A stretch of DNA of 8,388 nucleotides from Bacillota bacterium (GCA_023387635.1 JAEWHU010000140.1:1-8388); one strand, 5' to 3'. Shown: positions 1 through 6,979, counted from the stretch's first letter. The notes: generated by a model not told the origin, from the letters alone. Numbers and translations: made by a program.

Positions 1-524
1 GATTGTATACTTTGTAAAACTTTATGAGCTCTTTCAATATCACTTACAATATGATTGTATACAGGTTCTATTCCAAAAATAACCCCCATCTTTTCTGCAT
101 ATTCAACCACTTCTTTGCAATTTTCAATAAATAAATCAAGTGCTTCTATAGAATGGTTTGCTTCCTCAAATTTGTATTCACGATTTACCGCACCTGTTTC
201 TGTGCCAACCATACCGCAACCTAAATGACTTGCAAAGCGCATATGTGATTTATATACCTCTTTAATTTGTTTATTATCTTCTTTGTGTGGATTTGATATA
301 TTTAAATAACAACCTAAAACAGCAATATCAACATTGTTTTTCATGAAAATATTCTTAATATGCATAGCCATACCTGGCGTCATTGCCTGTGGTTCTACAT
401 TGAAATCATATATAGCTTTTGAAAGGGCTAATTGTGTACAAGAAAATCCCTTGTCATGAATATTTTTTACTAGTTGTTCTAATGGAGCTTTCTCCATGTC
501 ATGTGCACGTATTCCTATTTTCAT
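1..524 (-). CDS. Sugar phosphate isomerase/epimerase-like TIM-barrel protein, C-terminus cut by window edge
   Basis: An open frame starts at ATG 524-522 and runs without a stop to base 1, giving 174 codons; the C-terminus lies outside the window. AGAGGA at 537-532 sits 7 nt upstream and fixes the start. The visible protein (MKIGIRAHDM...) has the layout of the xylose-isomerase-like / AP-endonuclease-2-like TIM-barrel superfamily: a first strand near residues 2-6, GTETG at 107-111 with Glu109, and GIEPV at 151-155 with Glu153, a position where family members usually carry a metal-binding glutamate. Members isomerise or epimerise sugars and sugar acids, often with a divalent metal. It lacks a signal peptide, so it is probably cytoplasmic. 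It follows the GH28 gene on the same strand after a 311-bp structured gap, which suggests a role in uronate or rhamnose metabolism (inference). The exact substrate cannot be read from sequence. Confident for the superfamily, not for the reaction. Confidence 0.8.
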   Translation of the reverse strand, partial: MKIGIRAHDMEKAPLEQLVKNIHDKGFSCTQLALSKAIYDFNVEPQAMTPGMAMHIKNIFMKNNVDIAVLGCYLNISNPHKEDNKQIKEVYKSHMRFASHLGCGMVGTETGAVNREYKFEEANHSIEALDLFIENCKEVVEYAEKMGVIFGIEPVYNHIVSDIERAHKVLQSIQ

Positions 525-531
525 TGTAAAA

Positions 532-537
532 TCCTCT
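532..537 (-). promoter_or_regulatory. Ribosome binding site of the TIM-barrel gene
   Basis: AGAGGA on the minus strand, 7 nt before the ATG at 524. It supports the start of a gene that has no stop in the window. No convincing promoter was found between it and the repeat region; a TATACT-like hexamer at 556-551 has no matching -35, so read-through from the operon is the simpler reading. Confidence 0.65.
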
Positions 538-570
538 TTTCTTATGGTTTAGTATATTGTTAAGCAGACA

Positions 571-685
571 AGCTGCGCAGATTAGTACTTATTTCTCACG
601 TTGCACTTATCCATAGAATAAATAGTACCATTGCATGCAATGCATGCAACGCATGTGACCATGCATGGCACATGTGCCGTCTGGT
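571..685. repeat. Intergenic repeat, copy A (shorter copy)
   Basis: First of two tandem copies filling the gap between the GH28 gene and the TIM-barrel gene. Three blocks match copy B in the same order: 571-589 against 686-704 (19 nt, one mismatch), 596-615 against 742-761 (20 nt, identical) and 627-640 against 773-786 (14 nt, identical). Offsets are 115, 146 and 146 nt; the 31-nt change is explained by a hairpin present only in copy B. The second half is dense in palindromes built on GCATGC: 631-640, 659-668 and 667-678. No open frame or known RNA family was recognised. Confidence 0.75.
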
Positions 686-826
686 AGCTACGCAGATTAG
701 TACTCATAAATCATGCTTATGCAATAAGCATGATTTACTCGTCACGTTGCACTTATCCATAAAATTCACAGCACCATTGCATGCAAGCATGCATGGCGCT
801 ATAAATTTCATGGACTAATCTGCTTA
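686..826. repeat. Intergenic repeat, copy B, with complete foldable structure
   Basis: Second tandem copy, ending 10 bases downstream (in transcription) of the GH28 stop codon. It can fold as an outer stem of 10 perfect pairs (692-701 with 814-823), a first hairpin of 13 perfect pairs (707-719 with 725-737, loop of 5) and a second, longer hairpin (757-772 with 798-813, tipped by 774-784 with 787-796). The segment between the two hairpins (about 738-756) is largely unpaired, yet lies mostly in the 20-nt block identical in copy A. All three mismatches in the 757-813 stem are G-U pairs if the minus strand is the RNA, which fits transcription as the 3' UTR of the operon. Could be a small miniature mobile element, a REP-like repeat or an mRNA-stability structure. 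Confidence 0.7.
707..737. repeat. 13-bp perfect inverted repeat in repeat copy B
   Basis: Arms 707-719 and 725-737 are exact reverse complements with a 5-base loop (tgcaa). The matching place in copy A (590-595) holds only a few bases, so this hairpin was gained in B or lost from A as a unit. There is no T-run beside it, so it is not a standard rho-independent terminator, though it could slow polymerase or protect the 3' end of the operon mRNA. Confidence 0.75.
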
Positions 827-835
827 TCGTGTACA

Positions 836-2425
836 TTATACCAATAATTCTTTAGAATTGCTATCTACAATTAGTGTATCGACATTAATCTCTGTTAATC
901 CTTGGTTTTTTGCTCCTCTTACTGTTACATTGGTGAGTTTTAAGGTTTTAATGTTGTTTGCATATATTCCTTGTTTTGATGTTTTTATAATTCCTTCCAT
1001 CATTGCTGGCACGTCTTCTATGGGATTATCACTAAATTCAATTGATACATTTTCCATTAAGACTTCATTTATTTTTTGTTCTGGTAATCCATATATGAAA
1101 GCAGCCCCAACATGACAATTTTTACATGTTAGATTTTTGAACACAAAGTTCTTAAGATTAGGCGTCCTGTCATCCACTGGTAATGCTTCTTTTGTTCTAA
1201 CATATTCCGTATGACCATCTGGATCACAAAAATAGAAAGAATTTATAACAATAGGCGTCATTACATTGTCCATTAAGATATTGTCAAATACGATATTATC
1301 TATAATACCATCTTTCCCCCTACCTCTTCTGGTTTTAATACGTAACCCTCTGTCTGTATGGGAAAACACGCAGTCTTTCACCGTTAAATTCTTCACTCCA
1401 CCAGCCATCTCACTTCCAATTGTAATAGAACCATGCCCATCCTTCATAAAGCAATTACGAACGACAATATTTTCAGAAGGAGTCTTATATTTTGCGCCCA
1501 TATATATTTTACCTGATTTAACAGCAATACAATCATCACCAAGAGAGAAGTAAATCCCAACTATTTCAACATCTTTACATGATTCAGGATTAAGTCCGTC
1601 GGTATTTGGTGAATCTTTCGGATTTAATATTTCTAAATCAATGAATCGTAAGGATTTTGAAAAGTAGGGATGAATGTTCCAACTAGGACTATTCTTTACT
1701 GTAATTCCATGCACCACTACATCTTCGCAATGATTTAAAAATATAACTCTTGGCCTGAATGCAATGTTTTTCTTCTTTGCATCTTTCCACCAATTGTCAA
1801 AACTTGAATTACCATCAATTATACCTTTGCCGCATATAATTACATTTGATACATTTATTCCAGTAATAATGCCCGAAAACATTGGAAGTGGATTTCCCTC
1901 CCAAGTTCCTAAATTGTATTCTTCTTTTTCATCATAACTTTCAATAAGTCCAGGAAATATTGGATATTTCGTTCTATCCGTAATTGCAGACAATACTGCA
2001 CCCTCACCTATTTCAAATATTAAATCACTTTTTAAAAATAAACTTGTTACTTTATAAGTACCTTTTGGTATAAGAACTCGTCCATTTTTTGGACAAGCAC
2101 TTATTGCACCTTGAATATATACGGTATCATCCTGCACTCCATCACCTTTTGCACCAAACTCCTTAACATTCAAAGTAGCAAATTCATAATTAGTCTCTAA
2201 TGTGAGTACATCAGAGATAGAATTTGCTCTTTGAGTGTATATTGAATATGTTGTATTAGGCTTCAGGTTATCGATAGTTTGAATTACTTTTTTACTACTC
2301 ATAAGGAATTTATCATTAATATGAATATTATATTCCTCTGTTTCATATCTTCCTTCATTCAAAATCTCGATAACCACTTGACGTGCAGTTTGAAATAAAA
2401 TTTTAAACTGCATAACAATAACCAT
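836..2425 (-). CDS. GH28 polygalacturonase, intracellular, with N-terminal Fn3-like domain
   Basis: Hydrolyses alpha-1,4 bonds between galacturonate residues of homogalacturonan oligomers. All GH28 landmarks are intact in the 529-residue product: NTD at 274-276, DD at 297-298, GHG at 330-332 and RIK at 362-364, so Asp276, Asp297, Asp298 and His331 give a full active site. The beta-helix begins near FGAKGDG at 90-96; residues 1 to about 85 look like a fibronectin-III-type domain, as in bacterial exo-polygalacturonases such as that of Yersinia. There is no signal peptide or lipobox, so it probably works in the cytoplasm on imported oligomers; exo-action is an inference from this layout. It follows the second permease after 34 nt. 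The start is uncertain: ATG 2425 has GAGAAAGG almost touching it, while ATG 2413 (MQFKIL) has the same tract 13 nt upstream and may be the true start, giving 525 residues. Confidence 0.93.
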   Translation of the reverse strand: MVIVMQFKILFQTARQVVIEILNEGRYETEEYNIHINDKFLMSSKKVIQTIDNLKPNTTYSIYTQRANSISDVLTLETNYEFATLNVKEFGAKGDGVQDDTVYIQGAISACPKNGRVLIPKGTYKVTSLFLKSDLIFEIGEGAVLSAITDRTKYPIFPGLIESYDEKEEYNLGTWEGNPLPMFSGIITGINVSNVIICGKGIIDGNSSFDNWWKDAKKKNIAFRPRVIFLNHCEDVVVHGITVKNSPSWNIHPYFSKSLRFIDLEILNPKDSPNTDGLNPESCKDVEIVGIYFSLGDDCIAVKSGKIYMGAKYKTPSENIVVRNCFMKDGHGSITIGSEMAGGVKNLTVKDCVFSHTDRGLRIKTRRGRGKDGIIDNIVFDNILMDNVMTPIVINSFYFCDPDGHTEYVRTKEALPVDDRTPNLKNFVFKNLTCKNCHVGAAFIYGLPEQKINEVLMENVSIEFSDNPIEDVPAMMEGIIKTSKQGIYANNIKTLKLTNVTVRGAKNQGLTEINVDTLIVDSNSKELLV

Positions 2426-2434
2426 GCCTTTCTC

Positions 2435-2461
2435 AAAATCTGGCGACTTTACGCCAATTTT
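2435..2461 (-). promoter_or_regulatory. Intercistronic hairpin at the permease-GH28 junction
   Basis: On the minus strand, AAAAU UGGCG pairs with CGCCA AUUUU around a 6-base loop, with one bulged G (10 pairs). The stem begins inside the stop codon of the second permease and ends in AUUUU just before the GH28 ribosome binding region. It has the look of a weak or leaky terminator, or of a 3'-end stabiliser, that would lower GH28 output relative to the transport genes. The function is inferred from shape only. Confidence 0.45.
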
Positions 2462-3317
2462 AACCCTTAACGCTACCTGCCGTTACACCATCAACAAATT
2501 GCTTTTGTGCAGCAAAAAATACGATTAGAGATGGTATTATTGTAACAATTGACATTGCAAGAACTTTATTCCACTCAAATCCAGAATCCGCATCCATTGA
2601 TAATCTAAGTCCTAAGGAAGCTGTATACTTAGATACTTCTTTAACATAAATAAGTGGACCCATAAAGTCATTGGATGACCACATAAACTGGAATAATGCA
2701 GCTGAAACTATTGCTGGTTTTAATATTGGTGATATTACTAAGATAAGAGTTTGTAATGAATTACAACCATCAATTTTAGCTGCTTCTTCAAGTTCATATG
2801 GTATACCACGTAAGAATTGCACTAACATGAATACAAAATAAGTATCGCTTGCTAAGAATGCTGGTACAATTAGTGGTAAATAACTAAGTTTAGGAGCTAA
2901 CCATCCCATATCTCTAAATAAAAGGTATTGTGGGATATTTAAAACTACTTGTGGTAAAAATAATGTTGATAAAAGAACTGCATATAATATTTTTTTACCT
3001 TTAAAGTTAAATCTAGCAAATCCATAAGCTGTTAGTGTAGCAGAAATCACTGTTCCTAAAACTTTAGGTAATACTATTTTATAAGTATTTAATAGGTATG
3101 TAATAAATGTATATTCTGTAGATTGCCATCCCTTTATATAACCAGCTATTGTTGGTTTTTTAGGTATAAATCCAATGGTAGAAAATATCTCATTATTAGA
3201 TGCTTTAAATGAAGCACCAACCATCCATACCATAGGATAAATCATAATCAATCCTACAACCATTAATATGACATAACGTATAGTTGTATTTAAAATGTTA
3301 CGTTGTTTTCTAGTCAT
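2460..3317 (-). CDS. CUT1 sugar ABC transporter permease, MalG/UgpE/YesQ type
   Basis: Inner-membrane half of an oligosaccharide importer, 285 residues, normal for the family. Hydrophobic spans are visible at about 13-35, 82-100, 108-130, 143-168, 195-213 and 252-270. The cytoplasmic EAA loop that docks the ATPase is clear at 178-198 (EEAAKIDG followed by ISPILKP), and the C-terminus QKQFVDGVTAGSVKG is typical of MalG-type subunits. ATG 3317 is supported by a GAGGAAGGAAGG tract (3337-3326) lying within the last codons of the upstream permease gene. Only 5 nt separate the two genes, so translational coupling is likely. It pairs with the upstream permease and should import pectin oligosaccharides captured by the lipoprotein at 5527-6936. 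No ATPase gene is present in the window; a shared MsmX-type ATPase is the usual partner in Firmicutes (established for Bacillus YesOPQ, inferred here). Confidence 0.93.
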   Translation of the reverse strand: MTRKQRNILNTTIRYVILMVVGLIMIYPMVWMVGASFKASNNEIFSTIGFIPKKPTIAGYIKGWQSTEYTFITYLLNTYKIVLPKVLGTVISATLTAYGFARFNFKGKKILYAVLLSTLFLPQVVLNIPQYLLFRDMGWLAPKLSYLPLIVPAFLASDTYFVFMLVQFLRGIPYELEEAAKIDGCNSLQTLILVISPILKPAIVSAALFQFMWSSNDFMGPLIYVKEVSKYTASLGLRLSMDADSGFEWNKVLAMSIVTIIPSLIVFFAAQKQFVDGVTAGSVKG

Positions 3318-3322
3318 GCCTA

Positions 3323-4264
3323 TTACCTTCCTTCCTCATCAGAATAATATACCCAATATTTTTGACTCATAAAGGATATTACTGTTAATGCCATAACAAT
3401 GAGGAATAATAACCAAGATATTGCACTTGCAAATCCCATTTGATATGTCTTAAATGCATTTTGATATACTAGTAAAGAAATTAATGTTGTTGAACCTAGT
3501 GGTCCTCCTTCTGTTATAATGAAAGGTGCATTAAATTCTTGGAAAGCTTGGCATAACTGCGTAACTAAATTGTAGAAAATAACTGGAGAAATTAATGGTA
3601 TTGTTATAGAAATGAATTGTCTTAATTTACCTGAACCATCAATAGCTGCAGCTTCATACAAATCTGTTGGAACACTCTTTAAGGCAGCAAGAAAAATTAC
3701 CATCGGAGAACCAAATTGCCATACTCTTAATAAACATACTACAAATAATGCAGTTTTTGTATCGCCTAACCAGTTCGGTCCATTAATACCAAATACACCA
3801 AGTATCTGATTAATTAAACCAGTTTGTTGAAATAAGAATTTCCATACAACGGCAATTGCTACAGAACCACCTAAAATCGAAGGGATGTAGTACATTGTTC
3901 TAAACAAGTTAACACCTTTGATTTTAAAATTAAGAATATACGCAATAAATAAAGCGAACATTAATTTTAAAGGCACTGTCATAAAAGCATATTTAAATGT
4001 AACACCAAATGCTTTACGTATTTTAGCTGTTTCAAAGATGTGTCTATAGTTCTCAATCCCTATAAGACTTACTACATCCTTAAATAAATCATAATCCGTA
4101 AAACTAAAATATAAAGACGAAGCAAACGGATATAGCTTAAATAGAAGAAATCCGATTAACCATGGTAAAATATACAATAATCCTATATTACTTTTTACCT
4201 TATAAGCAAATCCTCTCTTTTTAAGAACAGCCACAGACACTGCTCCAGTATTTTTCTTGCTCAT
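3323..4264 (-). CDS. CUT1 sugar ABC transporter permease, MalF/UgpA/YesP type
   Basis: Membrane subunit of the same importer, 313 residues from the chosen start. Hydrophobic spans lie at about 26-46, 90-112, 125-146, 171-193, 223-240 and 279-299. The EAA loop is at 204-227 (YEAAAIDGSGK followed by ITIPLISP), the contact point for the ATPase. The GFLLFKLYPF stretch near 38-47 is typical of MalF/UgpA-type subunits. ATG 4264 (MSKKNTG) is chosen because GGAGG at 4276-4272 lies 7 nt upstream. The longer frame from 4303 has no such site and would overlap the GH105 gene by 11 bases. With the chosen start, a 28-nt gap separates it from GH105, and it is almost joined to the second permease. Substrate assignment to pectin fragments rests on the neighbours. 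Confidence 0.93.
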   Translation of the reverse strand: MSKKNTGAVSVAVLKKRGFAYKVKSNIGLLYILPWLIGFLLFKLYPFASSLYFSFTDYDLFKDVVSLIGIENYRHIFETAKIRKAFGVTFKYAFMTVPLKLMFALFIAYILNFKIKGVNLFRTMYYIPSILGGSVAIAVVWKFLFQQTGLINQILGVFGINGPNWLGDTKTALFVVCLLRVWQFGSPMVIFLAALKSVPTDLYEAAAIDGSGKLRQFISITIPLISPVIFYNLVTQLCQAFQEFNAPFIITEGGPLGSTTLISLLVYQNAFKTYQMGFASAISWLLFLIVMALTVISFMSQKYWVYYSDEEGR

Positions 4265-4271
4265 TATTGTT

Positions 4272-4276
4272 CCTCC
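4272..4276 (-). promoter_or_regulatory. Ribosome binding site that fixes the first permease start
   Basis: GGAGG on the minus strand, 7 nt before ATG 4264. It lies just downstream of the GH105 stop (4295-4293) and rules against the upstream in-frame ATG at 4303, which overlaps GH105 and lacks a comparable site. Confidence 0.75.
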
Positions 4277-4292
4277 ATTCGTCATGCTAATA

Positions 4293-5459
4293 CTACAAAG
4301 CATTCATATTATTGCATATAGTTATAAAATTTGATATATCTTCTGAATTTTCTTTTTTTATTAATATCATTTGAGCATAAGCCATCATAAATGCTCCTGT
4401 ACCCTTATGATCATCACATACTATTGGCTCTGAAAGATAATACTCAACACTTCCATCTCTAGTATCTCCAGGTCCAAGGCCAGCTACTGAACACATATCT
4501 GTTAATTTTAATTCACCATCAACTTGGATTAATTTATTGTCTAATAAAGATATGACAATATTTTCACCAGTATGTTGATATTTTTCTTTTTGTAATACAC
4601 CCATTCTACATCCTTTTAAAATCGCATATGCAACCATCGCAGATCCAGAAGTTTCGAGATAATTATTCTCAATGTCTTTTCTATCTATCAATTGAAAAAA
4701 TAAATTACTTTCTTCATCTTGATACAAAAGGATTCCTGTAATAGCTTCCTTAAATAATACTTCTAATGTTTTATAGTGTTCAAAAATTTCTTCTGACATT
4801 TCATCCATTGTATCAATAAGAGCCATTAAATACCATCCCATAGCCCTTAACCAGAAATTCTTTGAAAGGCCAGTCTCTTTATCTGCCCAAGGTTGAACTC
4901 TTGACTCATCATATCCATGATAATATAGCTTTTTATCAGTGTTATATAAATATTTACGTGTATTCTCAAATTGATTTATTATATCTCTATAATTCTCTTT
5001 ATTATTATAGTTGGTTTCATATGCCATGTAAAAAGGTTGTGCCATGTAAAGACCATCAAGCCATATTTGATTAGGGTATATATTCTTATGCCAAAAATTA
5101 TTTGATTTCGTTCTTGGATGCGACTTTAATTGGTCCATAATAGTATCAATTGCTTTTCTATATTTTTCTTCCTTTGTTTCATTATATAAAAAAAATAATA
5201 CTTTTCCAGTATGAATACTGTCAATATTATATTGTTCTTTGTCAAAATGATTAATTGTACCATCTTCATTTATAAAATCCTTCATATAATCCACAATAAA
5301 ATCTTTATAAAAGTCATCTCCTGTTGCTTCATAAAGCATTACAGAACCCATTAATACACATCCATCTTCATAATTCCAATTAATTTTTGCATTTATATAA
5401 TTCTTCAGATAAGAAGTAACGTATTTTTCGAATTTCATTTCATTACCAAACCTTTCCAT
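4293..5459 (-). CDS. GH105 unsaturated rhamnogalacturonyl/galacturonyl hydrolase (YteR/YesR family)
   Basis: Removes the unsaturated uronic acid left by pectate or rhamnogalacturonan lyases from the non-reducing end of short oligomers (type activity EC 3.2.1.172), feeding 5-keto-4-deoxyuronate towards 2-keto-3-deoxygluconate. The 388-residue product is full length for this alpha/alpha-barrel family. WLDGLYMAQPF at 133-143 carries Asp135, matching the catalytic aspartate of YteR. HGYDESRVQPWAD at 181-193, FWLRAMGWYLMAL at 202-214, ETSGSAM at 269-275 and GTGAFMMA at 353-360 are further family landmarks. No signal peptide is seen, so it is cytoplasmic. It lies between the binding protein and the permeases. 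Start: ATG 5459 has AGGGGG only 2 nt away, and ATG 5438 (MKFEKYV) has GGAAAGG 12 nt upstream, so the true start may be 7 codons later. Whether it prefers rhamnose- or galacturonate-linked substrates cannot be told. Confidence 0.93.
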   Translation of the reverse strand: MERFGNEMKFEKYVTSYLKNYINAKINWNYEDGCVLMGSVMLYEATGDDFYKDFIVDYMKDFINEDGTINHFDKEQYNIDSIHTGKVLFFLYNETKEEKYRKAIDTIMDQLKSHPRTKSNNFWHKNIYPNQIWLDGLYMAQPFYMAYETNYNNKENYRDIINQFENTRKYLYNTDKKLYYHGYDESRVQPWADKETGLSKNFWLRAMGWYLMALIDTMDEMSEEIFEHYKTLEVLFKEAITGILLYQDEESNLFFQLIDRKDIENNYLETSGSAMVAYAILKGCRMGVLQKEKYQHTGENIVISLLDNKLIQVDGELKLTDMCSVAGLGPGDTRDGSVEYYLSEPIVCDDHKGTGAFMMAYAQMILIKKENSEDISNFITICNNMNAL

Positions 5460-5475
5460 TACCCCCTACTTAATT

Positions 5476-5504
5476 CTAAGCCGTTAGTACTACTAACGGC
5501 TTAG
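5476..5504 (-). promoter_or_regulatory. Intercistronic 13-bp hairpin after the binding-protein gene
   Basis: Arms 5476-5488 and 5492-5504 are exact reverse complements with a 3-base loop and five consecutive G-C pairs. It starts 22 nt after the binding-protein stop and ends 16 nt before the GH105 start. No U-run follows on the minus strand, so it is not a classical terminator. Its position matches the hairpins that protect the 3' end of binding-protein mRNA in ABC operons such as malE-malF, letting the lipoprotein outnumber the membrane subunits (inference by analogy). Confidence 0.7.
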
Positions 5505-5526
5505 TGGGTATTTTAGTTAATAGTTA

Positions 5527-6936
5527 TTAATTTGCTGCGTAAACTTCGTTAATAGAATCAATTAAGTACCCAGCTGCACTAGCTGCATCAATTTGACCAT
5601 AACTTAAGTTTTGGAACACTTCGTAGTAGATACCTGTGCTATCTTTTAATGCTGAATGTTCAAAATTAGGATCTATGTCATATCCTTTGAATCCCATTAC
5701 TAAGTTATTTGCTTCATAAGTCAATCCAGTTAATAAACCTTCTGCAACTAAAGTTTCTTCAGCAGCTTTATTAGATACTGTACCTCTTTCTAATCCAAGA
5801 ATCTTAACGCCTTCTGGATCAGAAGTTAAGAATTCGAGTAATAGAGCCGCTTCAGCTGGATGTTTAGAATTTGCACTAACTGCAAGTCCTAAAGATATTT
5901 TTGTAAAACCACTTTTATATGTACCTAAGTCTGTTGGGAATTGACCCATAACAAATTTTTGACCTTCTGATAACGCACCACCGAATTTAGAAGCACTACT
6001 ATCCCACTCATAAATACCTGCGTATTTACCATCCATCCATTTTGGATTCTTATCTAATGATGCAGCTCCATCACCAGCTATTGTAGCAAGTGTTGGAATA
6101 ACATGTTTGTCTTCTAACATTTTGATCCATTCAAGAGCTTCTGTTACTTCTTCAACAGAGTAGTTAACTACGCCATCTTTAGCCCACTCTTTACCATATT
6201 TTTGTTGTAAATAGTAAACTGTCATTAATGTACGATCCCACTCACCAAGTGCAAGTGGATAATAATCATCACCTAAAACAGTTTTGAAAATTTCGCCAGC
6301 AGCAATAATTTCTTCAAAAGAAGTAGGTATTGCTAAACCAGCTTTTTCAAATGTTGCTTCATTCCAGTAGAATACTCTACCTGTAGTTCCAACAGGAACA
6401 CCTTGTAATAATCCATTTACTGACATGGATGTTAACAAATCATCTGGGTAATTGTTAATAGATACAATGTTGGATAATTGATTTAAGTCATAAAACTTAT
6501 CTCCATTCGCTGAAAATTGGTAAATCCAGTTCCAGTTAATTTGTAATAAGTCTGATTCTTGTTTACCTGCTAATTGAGTAGCAATGTTTTCTTGCCATCC
6601 AGTCCATGCACCGTATTCAGCATTTACTTTAATGTTTGGATATTTTGCCATGAAAGCATCTAAAGCTGCTAAAGTAGCTGCATGTCTTGAATCTCCACCC
6701 CACCAAGAGAATCTTAATTCAATCGGATCAGTTAAGTTTGGTTCTAAGCTAGTTGACTCTGGTGCTTCTGGCGTTGCTTCAGGAGCTTGTGTTGCTTCAG
6801 GAGTACTTTCTCCTGCTGCCTCTGTTGGATTAGCATTGCTAGTATCTTTAGCAGGTGTCTTAGCACATGCGCCAAGAGTTAATACCATAACTAGAACTAA
6901 TAGTACTGATAAAGATTTTTTTGTAAGTCTTTTCAT
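5527..6936 (-). CDS. ABC sugar-binding lipoprotein (SBP family 1, YesO-like)
   Basis: Surface lipoprotein that captures oligosaccharides, most likely pectin fragments, and hands them to the two permeases. From the chosen start it has 469 residues. A basic N-terminus (MKRLTKKS) and hydrophobic core lead to the lipobox LGAC with Cys24 as the lipidated residue. A flexible Pro/Glu/Ala/Thr linker covers about 25-66, containing repeated PEAT/PEA units. The two-lobed binding fold starts near IELRFSWWGG (72-81), with GVPVGTTGRVFYWNE at 179-193 and GLAVSANSKHPAEAALLLEFL at 350-370, typical of extracellular solute-binding protein family 1. ATG 6936 is chosen because AAGGAG lies 8 nt upstream and the signal peptide starts there; a longer frame from TTG 7059 runs through the leader and one operator. 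First gene of the operon, separated from GH105 by a hairpin. Confidence 0.95.
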   Translation of the reverse strand: MKRLTKKSLSVLLVLVMVLTLGACAKTPAKDTSNANPTEAAGESTPEATQAPEATPEAPESTSLEPNLTDPIELRFSWWGGDSRHAATLAALDAFMAKYPNIKVNAEYGAWTGWQENIATQLAGKQESDLLQINWNWIYQFSANGDKFYDLNQLSNIVSINNYPDDLLTSMSVNGLLQGVPVGTTGRVFYWNEATFEKAGLAIPTSFEEIIAAGEIFKTVLGDDYYPLALGEWDRTLMTVYYLQQKYGKEWAKDGVVNYSVEEVTEALEWIKMLEDKHVIPTLATIAGDGAASLDKNPKWMDGKYAGIYEWDSSASKFGGALSEGQKFVMGQFPTDLGTYKSGFTKISLGLAVSANSKHPAEAALLLEFLTSDPEGVKILGLERGTVSNKAAEETLVAEGLLTGLTYEANNLVMGFKGYDIDPNFEHSALKDSTGIYYEVFQNLSYGQIDAASAAGYLIDSINEVYAAN

Positions 6937-6944
6937 ACTTTTTT

Positions 6945-6950
6945 CTCCTT
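6945..6950 (-). promoter_or_regulatory. Ribosome binding site that fixes the binding-protein start
   Basis: AAGGAG on the minus strand, 8 nt before ATG 6936. It decides for the 469-residue protein beginning with the signal peptide rather than the 510-residue frame from TTG 7059. Confidence 0.85.
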
Positions 6951-6979
6951 TTATTTTTGTTGTTACATTGCCACTTTGG

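Noticed and set aside
707..737. Rho-independent terminator for the operon
   Set aside because: The stem is perfect, but neither side has a T-run and the stem is A+T-rich, so terminator function is not supported.
571..826. CRISPR array or integron attC sites
   Set aside because: There are only two copies, with unequal spacing and matching interior blocks instead of unrelated spacers. No GTTRRRY-type core site was found, and no cas or integrase gene is present.
571..826. Insertion sequence remnant
   Set aside because: No transposase fragment and no clear target-site duplication could be seen. A miniature non-coding element remains possible, so it is listed as a repeat only.
858..1553. Plus-strand open frames opposite the GH28 gene (858-1115 and 1266-1553)
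   Set aside because: Both lie wholly antisense to GH28 with its intact catalytic motifs and show no domain of their own.
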